A DNA stretch of 64,000 nucleotides from NCBI RefSeq assembly GCF_018812025.1, contig NC_063057.1, positions 16,113,963-16,177,962 of the forward strand, written 5' to 3'. Numbering within the stretch: position 1 is the stretch's first letter; every line of letters begins with the position of its first letter. The notes below the pieces were generated by a model that saw only the letters and a list, made by a program, of their open reading frames with translations, searched no databases and had not been told where the DNA came from. The DNA is from Megalobrama amblycephala (Eukaryota > Chordata > Actinopteri > Cypriniformes > Xenocyprididae). Of this stretch, positions 1-13,595 are shown piece after piece. The position numbers were made by a program, and so were the translations under genes.

Positions 1-563
1 AGCGAGATATTTTATTTAACAGAAGTCGCCTACATCGAACGGCCAGTTTGGACTACATCCCTCTACTTCCTTCTTTAATGACGTCACTAAAACAGTTTTT
101 TGACTAACCTCCGCCCACAGGAATACACAAGAGTTGCGTTTGTAGAGTGTGTTTGTCGCCATGTCGTCGAAACGCTGTTATTTTCATCCCGCAGTCATAT
201 CACTGGGTCTGATTCCGGCTCAAATTGATAGGGTAAAATTAAAGACATGTTTACAATAACACTGAGCGCGTGCATCTCCACGTTATGGTAAGAGGCGTGA
301 CCTTTCCGGGCAAGGTGCTGTCGAATCACAACACAGGAACCGCTGGCACAATCAGAACTCGTTACGTATTTCTGAAGGAGGGACTTCATAGAACAAGGAA
401 GTCATCAGCCCGTTTTTATGACAGTGGAAACAGCGGTATACAGATAAGTAAATTATGTGAAAAATACTGTGTTTTTTTACACGCGAAACATGAACACATG
501 TTATATTGCACACTATAAACACAATCAAAGCTTCAAAAAAACCACGAAAAACGGGACCTTTAA
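1..563. repeat. TTAA-type dispersed repeat, left end outside window
   Basis: The stretch ends in a TTAA at 560-563 directly after a conserved-looking end (ACGGGACC). It has no splice structure and no open frame of consequence. Its sequence resembles a high-copy cyprinid non-autonomous DNA transposon recalled from other fish genomes. The apparent small frames inside it are chance. The left end lies before the window. Confidence 0.5.
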
Positions 564-589
564 TATTTTTGTAGAAACTGATTTTTTTC

Positions 590-735
590 ATGATTTTTCA
601 TAATAATAGTATTATTTTTTTTTTTTTATATAGAAATCTTTTGTAACTGATTTTGCTGATACGTTTTTCAATGTAAAGCATCCAGGCTGAATAAAAATAT
701 ACATTTCTTTAAATAAAATGTTTTGTATTGTAGTG
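590..735. repeat. Degraded MITE fragment in cfap54 intron
   Basis: AT-rich intron sequence just upstream of the first visible exon. It shares short blocks with the 'AAAGTTTGGGGTCAG' MITE family seen elsewhere in the window, such as the 'gaaatctttt(g)taac' and 'gcatcc..gctgaataaa' segments. It has no clear ends, so this is a weak call. Confidence 0.3.
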
Positions 736-797
736 TACACTTTAAAAATATGAAGAATTTCTTTTGTAATTTGAGTTTGTTGTGGCCTTTGTTGCAG

Positions 798-2496
798 ACT
801 CTCATGGATGTGAGCTCACTGGACAGGAAGACCCTGTTGTACTCTACATGGTGATTGAAAACAGCCCCCTCCAGCATGCCTTTAAAGAGGGTATAACGCA
901 AACAACACATACTAAAGAAAATCTGATTCATTGAATGAACTATCATACACTCATTTTCTGTATTTGTGTGCGTGTTTGATCCAGTGATGAAGTTGAAGCA
1001 GAAGTCTTGTTTTCTGGAGTTTGTTGTGCACTTGCTCCAGAAAGCCCTGCTGGAAGATGAGCTAGATCTGGTGTTGCGGTGGGAGCAGAACATTTTGAAC
1101 TGGCTCAGCAGGTGAGTGTGTGGCCATGTTTGCAAAGTGTGTAGGTGTTTTGTGTTATATTTTCTTTGCTGTCTGTAATATTGCTAGACGTGACGAGGTT
1201 CTGTTCGGGCTAAAGAAACACTCGGGTCTACCAGGAGAGGAGCTGAAAGATTTCACAACCTCTGTGATAGAGTACAACACCGAGGTAAGCTTCTGATAAT
1301 TAAAATGTGTTAACATACTCAAATGCCTGCATTTGCACACACTAGTACTTATCTTGTCTCTTTCAGTTTGTAAATGCCATTAACCTATGTTTCAGAAAAA
1401 AAAAGTTGGCACCTTTTGGGGTGCCAGGAAGTTGCTACAGAAAAGACTACTGATTACATTCAAGAGCCAGAACTCTGAAAGGTAAAGCATTTATTTGATT
1501 CAAAATACAGTAAAAATATGTGATACATTTTTTCAGGATGCTTTAATCAATAGAAAGATTTTTATTTGAATTAGAAATCTTTAGTAACAATGTAAATGTC
1601 TTTATTGACACTTTTGATCAATGTAATGCATACATGTTTTATTTTCTTAAAAAAAAAAAATCTAACTGACCTCAAACTTCAGAATGGTAGCGTACATGAT
1701 TACATCTTTGAAACTTTGTATTTGCCATTGTGTCTCTCAGAGAGATCAAAGCTGTGGACACCCTGCTAAATCAACTGGCTGCTCTTATCAGAAGACACCA
1801 GCACCTCTGGAAGCTGAGGCAGATGCGCTCTGAGGATTCGCTGTGGCGTTGCCATGTCAATCTGAGCCTAGCTCGTGCCCACCTAGGCATACTGAGGAGG
1901 AACATGGGACCACCTCCCCAGCTCTGGTACTCAGATCCAACAGCAAAACTGAATAATGCCAATGTCTGGGTCCTCGTTTTTACTACTTGAATGTTTGTTT
2001 TGATTACTTGAATATCAAGCCTGTTTTTATATGTCCTGTTAATAGCCATTATATTACTGCATTCTCTGGACATACTTGGTTGAAACTTGATATTTTTTCT
2101 ATCTTTTCCAGTTTTAGTCATCTATCGCAGTCTTTCTTCTCTCTCGCTCACTGTGGAATGTTGATTATGTGGAAGAACATTCCACAGCAAATCACGCCAC
2201 CTGAATTGACTCTTCCACGTCCCAAATCGGTACCCCGTCCTGGACGCACTGCTTACAAAATAAAAGTGAAACGCAAAGTTAAACACACTAATCAAGGTGG
2301 GTTAAAGTCTCTTTAGATTGACAGGAAAATGTACCGGTCAAAACCGGTTTGGACTCGGTAAGATTTTTTTGAAAGAAAGAAGTTTTTGAAAGAAGCCTTA
2401 TTCTTACTGCATTTAGTTGACCAAAAATACAGTAAAAAGGTAACATTGTGAAATATTATTACAAATTAAAATAACTTTTTAAAGTTTATATATACA

Positions 2497-2578
<82 letters not shown>

Positions 2579-5500
2579 ATTATTATTATTATTATTTTTT
2601 AATTCAATTTATTCCTGTGATTTCAAAGCTGAATTTTCAGCATCATTACTCTAGTCTTCAGTCACATGATCCTTCAGAAATCATTCTAATATGCTGATTT
2701 GGTGCTCAATAAAGAATTCTTATAATTATTATCAGTGTTGAAGACAGTTGTGCTTCTTAATATTTTTGTGGTAACTGATATTTTTTTGTTTTTTGATGAA
2801 TAGAAAGTTCAAAAGAACAGTATTTGAAATAGAAATCTTTTATAACATTATAAATATCTTTACGGTCACTTGTATTAATTTCCTTAAAAAAAGTCTTACT
2901 GACCCCAAACTTTTGAATGGTATTGTAAATCATTACATGTAGATGCAGTATTTGATTGTCAAACTTTTCTCTACTCTCTACATTCTCAGGAGCATCAAAC
3001 ACCAGTGATGAGGAGCTGAACTCTGCAGACAGTGAAGTGGAAGGTGAAGTGGACTCTACGTTTCGGCACACCCGCAGCCCTAAAGCTGACGACGCTCCTG
3101 CTGACCAAAACACCTTTCAGTTACTGGACACACTTGAAAAAGCCTCTATATACATGCGCAGAGCTATGGTAAATGCAGTTTCATTTTAATAGGCCTAATT
3201 TGATATACTTTTTATCTTGTGATTCTATCAATGGCATCTCACATTTTTTAACATCAGGTGCTAGCACATCGCTGGAGTCACTGGACAACTTTACAGTGGG
3301 CATGTCGGATTCTGTGGGACCAAACCAGCACACTAGCCCTGATGATAGAGCGAGCCCAAGGCCCTGATGCCCGTGCCAGACAGCTGACGATAGAGCAGCT
3401 GTATACAGTGATCACTCCTCTACTGTTGCTTGCCTCAGATCTTCTCATGGACATGATGGAGAAGCTTAAGGTAAATCCACATCAGCTCTACAACAGTGGC
3501 TCTCAACTTTTTTAATTTGAAGGCCCACCACTGTCCAAATCAATATTGCAAGGCCTCCTATTTAAGATTAAGAATCCACTTATAAATGGCCTGTATGGTA
3601 AAACCACATGCCATTATGCACCGTTGTTACAGCTCTCTGGAATACTAGATTCTAATTGGTCATTTGCCTCATCCTTCAGTCAGATATTTTTGTATAATGA
3701 CCATTAAACTGAAGGATAAAGTTATCTGACATAACTGTTTTTTATTCTCTAGCTGTGGAATGTTTATGATGATGAAGATAGGGAGCTTGAGGCCAGCTTA
3801 TACTTCTCTGCTCCAGTGGATGATGGGACAGTGATCGATCTGCGCTGGCTGAGGACTCTGATTCTGCACACATTAGAGCTTCTGTACTACCAGGCCAAGT
3901 GGGAGAGTCTTGCCCACCTTGCCCTACTTTTCAACGCATACACTAGGTACGCTTATAACTCACTGATACTGGTGGGATTGGTTTGTATACTTGCTAAAAA
4001 TTATACAAGTAACTGAAAAGTTTATGAATATAATTCCTCTCACAAAAGAGTAGCTATTGAAATGCACGGTGCAATGCGTCATGGGTTTCAGGGAGCGCTA
4101 CTCACACATGGTAACACCTGTTCTGGTGCATGCACAGAGGAGGCTGTTGGACAGAATCAGCTGTTTCGGTGGTCCTCCAGCCCCTCAACCTCACTTCACC
4201 TACACTGAGATGATCTCTGGAGAGAAGGTAGACAGAAATGATCACATATGCATGATTCTGATTAACTTGGGCAGAACTGTTAAAATTTTTGAGTTAATAG
4301 CCTGTTCAGCACAAAACTTCGCAATGGATTTTCCAGATGTGCATCCATTAGATTTGGTAAAATGCTTTGTGACTCATGTCCATAGGTGACCTGCAGGAAT
4401 TATGCAAGCAGACAGTTGCTGTTTCCCTGTGGAGAAGGTCAGATTATGATTACTGCAAATGATACTAACCCAGAGTCCAAGGAACTTGCAGGTACATACT
4501 ACAGAAAACAGTTGTCAGGTTCAATTTATTTTCTGATTAATTTATGTTTTTTCATGTCACCTGTTTGGGCAAAGACCATATTTAAGTCTCACTTGTGTGT
4601 TTTGTAATTATTTTCATCTTTATTGCAGATGTAAAGAGAGCCATGTGTCTGGTGTGTGTACCATTGGATGTGGAGGACACACTGGAGTGTTTCAGAGAGA
4701 CTCTGGAGAGAAGACATCACGCACTGCTGACCTTTCAGCACAGCCGAACTCTGCTCCTGCTTCTTCTGGCTGACACACAGCACCGTAAGTCTAAACCACA
4801 GCTCTAAGTTTGGGGTCAGTGAGATTTTATTTTTCCTTGAAAGAAATTAATAAATTTATTCAGCAAGGATGCATTAAAATGCTCAAAAGTGACAGCAAAG
4901 ACATTTATAATTTCTATTCCTAAAAGAATCATGAAAAAATTTATCATGGGTTCCACAAAAATATTAAGTAGAAAATTGATTTCAACATTAATAGTAATAA
5001 GAAATGTTTCTTGAGCACCAAATCAGCATATTATAATGATTTCTGAAGGATCATGTGACACTGAAAAATGGAGTAATGATGCTGAAAATTCAGCTATGCC
5101 ATCACAGGAATAAATTACATTTTTCAATATATTAAAGGTGCCCTAGAATTAAAAATTGAATTCATCTTGGCATAGTTAAATAACAAGAGTTCAGTACATG
5201 GAAATGACATACAGTGAGTCTCAAACACCAGTGTTTCCTCCATCTTATATAAATCTCATTTGTTTAAAAGACCTCCGAAAAACAGGCGAATCTCAACATA
5301 ACACCGACTGTTACGTAACAGTCGGGATCATTAATATGTACGCCCCCAATATTTGCATATGCCAGCTCATGTTCAAGGCATTAGACAAGGGCAGCCAGTA
5401 TTAATGTCTGGATCTGTGCACAGCTGAATCATCAGACTAGGTAAGCAAGCAAGGACAACAGCGAAAAATGGCAGATGGAGCAATAATAACTGACATGATC

Positions 5501-8500
5501 CATGATAACATGATATTTTTAGTGATATTTGTAAATTGTCTTTCTAAATGTTTCGTTAGCATGTTGCTAATGTACTGTTAAATGTGGTTACCATTGTTTC
5601 TTACTGTATTCATGGAGACAAGACTGTCGTTATTTTCATTTTTTAAACACTTGCAGTCTGTTTAATTCATAAACACAAATTCATTCTTTATAAATCTCTC
5701 CAACAGTGTGTAATGTTAGCTTTAGCCACGGAGCACAGCCTCAAACTCATTCAGATTCAAATGTAAACATCCAAATAAACACTGTACTTACGCTATTAGA
5801 CATGCTGCATGACGAACACTTTGTAAAGATCCATTTTGAAGGTAATATTAGCAGTGCGAACGTTGTTTATGCTGTTTAAGGCAAGCGCGAGCTCCGGGGG
5901 CGGGGAGCACGAAAATTTAAAGGGGCCGTGCAGCCTGAATCGGCGCATATTTAATGATGCCCCAAAATAGGCAGTTAAAAAAATTAATTAAAAAAAATCT
6001 ATGGGGTATTTTGAGCTGAAACTTCACAGACAGGGGACACCTTAGACTTATATTACATCTTTTGAAAACACGTTCTACAGCACCTTTAAAACAAAAAAAC
6101 ACTATTTTAAAAATCCATGGTATTCTAACTTCTGTGTTTTAGGACTTCAAACTAAGCAACTCCATTATGTTTACACTTTTAATCTCACCCTTTATATGTG
6201 GCCTCAGTGTATGTTGAGGTGCCATTCTCTAAAGAGACCAGTGGCGTTCTGCAGGAGAAAGTGAAATTCAACATGGCAGCCAGCATCCTGCCAGGTGTCA
6301 GTCCTCCAGACCTGTCCACAGAAGACTTCAGCTCTCTGGGCTCCATCTACAGCACCACCCTGTCTCCATCACAGCTCCAGACTGTTTTCTCCTCCTACAA
6401 CAATTCAATTAGTGAGAACCGATCTAAACTATGACATATTATCATCTGAATTTGTACATTAACAAGCTTTTCCAGTACAGATATGTTGTTTTGTTATTTC
6501 ATGCAGAATATCTACAAGCAAATAAGTACAACTCCCTCCAGGTGCAAGCACTCCATGACCTTGGAAACCTGCATTTCTACAATGGAAATCGAAGGTATGA
6601 AAGTATTAGTTTGATCAGGTGATCAAAGTTTCACCTTTTTTTTAAAAATGTTTTTGAAAAACGTCTCTAATGTTCACCAAGGCTGCGTATATTTAAAAGT
6701 GTAATTTATTCCTGTGATGTCAAAACTGAATTTTCAGCATCATTACTCCAGTCTTCAGTGTCACATGATCCTTCAGAAATCATTCTAATATGCTGATTTG
6801 GTGTTCAAGAAACATTTCTTATTATTATCAACCTTGAAAACAGTTGTGCTGCTTAATATTTTTTGGAACCGTGATACTTTTTTAAATTTCAGGCTCCTTT
6901 GATGAATGGAAATTTCAAAATCATTTATTTGAAGTAGATTTTTTTTAACATGATAAGTGTCTTTATTTTCACTTTTGACTAATTACTGAATAAAGGTATT
7001 TATTTCTTAAAAAAAAAAATAAAAAATCGTAATGACCCCAAATTATTGAACGTTAGTCTATGGTAGTTGAATGTTTTGCATTCATACCGTAAGAGGAGAT
7101 GAAGTGCATCTTGTATTAGTGTGTTTGTTTGTTTGTGTATAGATCTGCACACTATTTCTGGAGTAAGGCTCTGGACTGTGTTCTGCAAAGCTCTGGAGTT
7201 CTGGAATCTTGGGATGGTGACTCTTGGGGCTGCAGCTCCTCTCAGGAAACCCTGCGGCATGCTGGGATATGGGGTTGTCTCCAGGGAGCTTTGCTTTCCG
7301 CCAAGATTGCACAGTGAGTGAGAAACCATAAAGAGTTTTTGCGACTGTGCTCCATTACAGCAGTAAAATTTCTCCTCTATTGACAGGCACATCCTGACTT
7401 CTAACATCAATCAGCGCACAAAATGCTGCCTTCTCTCTGCCAAACTCTTCAAGGTCAGAATTGAGTCACTGAAATGTTCTTACAGTTGAAAGAAAGGACC
7501 TCCATTTTTTTGTAACTAAGCCAACACAAAAAGTTTACTAAAGTCATGTGCTTTGCAGTGCCTACTGATGGCCTCTATGCCCCATCCGATGGCGGACCTG
7601 TCATACTCCACATACTGTGTGGAGATGGATCTGATCCCAGGCATCGACCTCTTCTCTGAGCCGGATCGAGGGAATCTCGGCACCACTGTTGCCTGTTTGT
7701 CTTTTCTCTGCCACTGGCTGTATACCTCAGGACACCTTCTCAAGGTACTAGAGCCACACTCTTTAAAACTCATTTTTAGAACAGTATTTGTGCATTTTAC
7801 ATTTGATGTCTGATCTTTATCTTAATATTCAAAATCTGTCATACTGCTTATTTCAGTCTCTCCCTGTGCTGGCTCTGTACCTGTATATTGCCAAAACCGT
7901 GTGTCGGGATCCACATCTTACTGTCAGATGCAGAATCCTAAAGGTTTAAAAGACTTTGTTGTGTCTTTCTGTTATTCTTGGATGTATTGATGATCTTTAT
8001 TGCAGTGAATGTCTATTTTGTGAGTTTTAATCAAGTGATTTTGTGTGTATACAGATAAAGGTATTGACACAATTAGGGGCCTTCTCTCAAGCAGTTAAAG
8101 AACTCAGCAGTCTCACATTTGGCGAGGAAATCCCTGTGCCTCATGGATGCCACCACAGAGTGGAGAAGCCATCTTGGGTAAAACACCATAAACAAAATTG
8201 AATATATTTAGCTGACAAAAACAGTACATGCAGTTATCTTCTGTATAGTGAAGTGTTCAGTTGCCTTGTCTTGATAAATTAACTGATCTGAAGCAAAACA
8301 CTTTAGAGGCTTCTTGGATATCTTTAAAACATATTCAGTTTTTTTAGATTTAAAAATGTAATTGAATTTTATCACTTTCTGCTCTTTACATAACACTCTA
8401 GCATTAAAATGTTTCACAATCAATGTTTTTACTGCATTTTTGATCAAATAAATGCAGCTTTGGAGAGAATGAGAGACTTCTTACAAAAACATTAAAAAGT

Positions 8501-11500
8501 CTTACTGACCCCAAACTTTTGAATGGTAGCGAGTATAGTATAGTAATTGCTACATTATCATTTTTTATGTCTTGTAATTTTTAAATGCACATTAAACCCC
8601 ACAGGCAAATGAAAAATTTATTGAAGGGAAACCCCTGTTGGATCCTTACAATCTTCAAGTAAGTTTACCTGTTTTCACAGCTGTGTATCAAATCATTTAC
8701 AAAATACTGTACTGTTGAATATGTTGAATATAATGCTTTATGTGATCCTTATTCTTAGGCTCTGGAAGAAGTGGTCAATAGGAGGCCAAGTAAAGACATC
8801 ATGGCTCTTTATGGCTCAAGATTGACCAGGTGGATCCTGATGGCCAGAGTTCATCTCATCTTGGCTATATGTAGTACTATACAAGACCTGCCTGAGCCAC
8901 CGCCACCGGGTATCATCTTATTACTAGTTTATGGACAATTATAGATTATAAATCTACATAATATCTTACTGAATTATTTAATTTAACCCACAGAGTTATC
9001 CGAATCTCAGGAGAAAAGCTCTAGCACTCCCTGCTTGCCTGATGCCTCCAGCAGTGATGAGTCCAGGGGTCTCCAGCTCAGTGCCAGGAAACTCACATTA
9101 GGAGAAGTCAAGGTGCTCCATTTTACCTTCATTTTATGGTGTTAAAGCTGTCCAACTATCCTTTCTGTTAAATTGTTCTTCCAGATCTAGGCCTATAAAA
9201 ATATTTTAACATGATTTGACCCTATAGCAATAATGGCTATGAAGTATGATGGTATAAACACACAAAAAAAAAAACAGAGTAAATGCATCTACCAAATGCC
9301 AAGAACATTAACGTCAAAGTGAACATAATGTCTCTCTATTGCTCTGTTCAGGCCATACTCCTAAAAGAAGCACATGCTCTGGTTAGTCCTGAGCTCTCCA
9401 CCCCACATCCACTGAGCGTCGATCCTGAAGAAATGGAGCTGGCAGTGGAGATCAGACTGTTAATGTCCAATATCAACATGCAGCAGGGCAGAATGGCTGC
9501 CAGGTAGTGCAGAAACTTAAATCATGAGGAATAGTGCACATTTGTAGTTGTGTTGTATGTTTATATGTACACATTACTGTTACAAAATTTGCAGTCAGTA
9601 TGATTTTTTTTTAAAAGAAATTTACTTGTTTAGCAAGGAAGCATTAAATTGATCAAAAATTACAGACATAAAGACATATACAGTTTTCTATTTCAAATAA
9701 ATGCTGTTCTTTTGAACTTTATATTTCCTAAAGAATTCTAAAAAAGTCTGAAAGTGACATGTGAAGGCCAAGTATGGTAACCCATGTCCTCTGCATTTAA
9801 CCCATCCAAGTTGTACACACACATTAAGAGTAGTGAGTATTGAACACACACACGCAAACGCTGCAAATCGTGAACACACACACCCAGAGCAGTGGGCAGC
9901 CATTTTGCTGTGGCGCCCGGGGAGTGATTGGGGGTTAGGTGCCTTGATCAAGGACACCTCAGTCTTTTCCTGCTGGTATTGAGAATCGAACCTGAACCCA
10001 CAGGCACGTTGATTCAACATTGATAATAATAAGCAATGTTTCTTGAGCTCAAAATCAGCATATTAGAATGATTTCTCAAGGATCATGTGACACTGAAGAC
10101 TGGAGTAATTATCCTGAAAATTCAGCTTTGCCATCACAGGAATAAACTATATTTTAAAATATATCACAATAGAAAAAAAGTTATTTTAAATTGTAATATT
10201 TCACAATATTACTGTATTTTTGATCAAATCTTATTATTAGCATTAGAGACTTCTTTAAAAAACATTTACAAAAACCTAACCAACCCCCAAACTTTTGAAT
10301 AGTAGTGTATTGTTCCTGGGAATGCATGTCTGAATGTTTGAATCCACAAAAATCTAAACATTTTTAATTTTTTATTGTAGTGCAGATATGTCAGTGTCTG
10401 CTTTGAGGCTCCTCCAGAGTTCTCCTGTGTTTCAAAGTGATTTCCGCCCGCTGCCTCCTCCTAAACCACCCTCCTCTGCTCTCAGACGATCCAGAGCCAA
10501 AACATATCAGGTAATGATCAACCTCTGATTTACAAACCCGATCCCAAAAAAGTTGGGACACTGTACAAATTGTGAATAAAAAAGGAATGCAATAATTTAC
10601 AAATCTCATAAACTTATATTTTATTCACAATGGAATATAGATAACATATCAAATGTTGAAAGTGAGACATTTTGAAATGTCATGCCAAATATTGGCTCAT
10701 TTTGGATTTCATGAGAGCTACACATTCCAAAAAAGTTGGGACAGGTAGCAATAAGAGGCTGGAAAAGTTAAATGTACATATAAGGAACAGCTGGAGGACC
10801 AATTTACAACTTATTAGGTCAATTGGCATCATGATTGGGTATAAAAAGAGCCTCTCAGAGTGGCAGTGTCTCTCAGAAGTCAAGATGGGCAGAGGATCAC
10901 CAATTCCCCCAATGCTGCGGCGAAAAATAGTGGAGCAATATCAGAAAGGAGTTTCTCAGAGAAAAATTGCAAAGAGTTTGAAGTTATCATCATCTACAGT
11001 GCATAATATCATCCAAAGATTCAGAGAATCTGGAACAATCTCTGTGCGTAAGGGTCAAGGCCGGAAAACCATACTGGATGCCCGTGATCTTCGGGCCCTT
11101 AGACGGCACTGCATCACATACAGGAATGCTACTCTAATGGAAATCACAACATGAGCTCAGGAATACTTCCAGAAAACATTGTCGGTGAACACAATCCACC
11201 GTGCCATTCGCCACTGCCGGCTAAAACTCTATAGGTCAAAAAAGAAGCCATATCTAAACATGATCCAGAAGCGCAGGTGTTTTCTCTGGGCCAAGGCTCA
11301 TTTAAAATGGACTGTGGCAAAGTGGAAAACTGTTCTGTGGTCAGACAAATCAAAATTTGAAGTTCTTTTTGGAAAACTGGGACGCCATGTCATCCAGACT
11401 AAAGAGGACAAGGACAACCCAAGTTGTTATCAGCGCTCAGTTCAGAAGCCTGCATCTCTGATGGTATGGGGTTGCATGAGTGCGTGTGGCATGGGCAGCT

Positions 11501-13527
11501 TACACATCTGGAAAGGCACCATCAATGCTGAAAGGTATATCCAAGTTCTAGAACAACATATGCTCCCATCCAGACGTCGTCTCTTTCAGGGAAGACCTTG
11601 CATTTTCCAACATGACAATGCCAGACCACATACTGCATCAATTACAACATCATGGCTACTGAAATGGCCAGCCTGCAGTCCAGATCTTTCACCCATAGAA
11701 AACATTTTGCCGCATCATAAAGAGGAAGATGTGACAAAGAAGGCCTAAGATAGTTGAGCAACTAGAAGCCTGTATTAGACAAGAATGGGACAACATTCCT
11801 ATTCCTAAACTTGAGCAACTTGTCTCCTCAGGCCCCAGACGTTTGCAGACTGTTATAAAAAGAAGAGGGGATGCCATATAGTGGTAAACATGGCCTTGTC
11901 CCAACTTTTTTGAGATGTGTTGATGCCATGAAATTTAAAATCAACTTATTTTTCCCTTAAAATGATACATTTTCTCAGTTTAAACATTTGATATGTCATC
12001 TATGTTGTATTCTGAATAAAATATTGAAATTTGAAACTTCCACATCATTGCATTCTGTTTTTATTCACAATTTGTACAGTGTCCCAACTTTTTTGGAATC
12101 GGGTGTGTACTTACATTCAGTACTTAATTCAGATCATGGGTTTCATTTAAAAAGACATTTAAGAAGATCTATCTGTCTTTTCTCTACAGTCAAGTTCCGG
12201 GGATGCAAAGTCTGTTTTCGATCTCCATACTGGAGATCTTCCAGAAGAGGTGGAAGCGAGAGAACGCATGGATATCATTTTCTGGCTGCGCTGTAGACTG
12301 GCAGTGGTTCGCTCTCTCGTAGGCCATATCCCTGGAACTGCAATCTACTCTGGTTAGCTACTCTGCAAAGCTTAATGTGGTGAAAATAACATTGGACGGT
12401 GTTTGTTGATGTTTCTTGCACGTGTTTGTGCAGGTGCAGACAGTAGTGCAGAGGCGCTCCGGCTGCTGAAAGAGGGTCTGGCGGAGGCCGAGGCCTGGGG
12501 AGACCCTGACACTAAAGCCCTCCTGCTCCTCCAAGGCGTCCAACTCAACACATACCGTGGCAGACCCAGAGAAGACAGTACGGCCATGCTACAGGTCAGT
12601 AGGTAATTATGACAGTTGATTGTGACTTAGTGCTATTTGACCTGAAATTGACTGTTTCTGTTGGCCGATCACATTTGTGTCTGTTTAGGAGATTGTGAGC
12701 TTGTTGTCTGGGCGTAGTGCTCTATCTCTGCGCTCTCAAATGACTTTAGCTGAAGCTGCGTTACTACTTAGTGAACTGAGAGGAACAGGAAGCCAGACTC
12801 TCCACCTGCTCACACAGAAACTACTGCAGCAACAGGTTTTGTACACTTTTATGCTCAAAATGGTTGTTAAAAGTAGATGCAAGAGAACATATTTATGTAA
12901 AATTCATATTTGTTGTTATCTAAAATGTGTTAGGACAGTAAAGATCTGTTAAAGATGTACAGCTCCCACATCACATGTACATTCAAGAGCAAAAATATTA
13001 TATGTATGTTTTACATATTTTGTAGTGGTAATATTGTTCTTTGTTTTCAGCTCTGTGCTACTGGAGAATTTATAGGTCTCAAAAAAGGAGGCGAGGTGGA
13101 ATTACAAGGCCTTAGGAATATTTATCTTCCACAGCTCGCCCTGCTGGCCAAGACAACCATGCGGATTGGTATGACAACAATAAGCTCTGTATTGATATTC
13201 CTCTAACAAACTCATGCAGTTAAATCAGCCAGAATGAATAGAAATTTTGTTTTGTAAATAGCCTTAGATGTGCTATTATTATTGTTATTGGTTATTGGCA
13301 TTTCTTCTACACTTCTACATCTCAAACCTACACCTAACTTAAAACTTAAAAATAATTATTTTGCTATTAAGCTTGGGTGTTTCCTTTTAAAAAGACAAAC
13401 TTCGTTTATACTGCAATTTTGAAGGCTCAAAAATGTTGTTATGCTGTGTATTGATTCTTGGTCACCGTGATTTTGCCAAGTAAGACATGTTCCTGGATCA
13501 ACATCTTTGTTGATCCTGAAACAACAT

Positions 13528-13595
<68 letters not shown>

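Noticed and set aside
2497..2697. Open frame rich in Tyr-Ile repeats
   Set aside because: It is a translation of the (TA)n tract and the MITE, not a gene.
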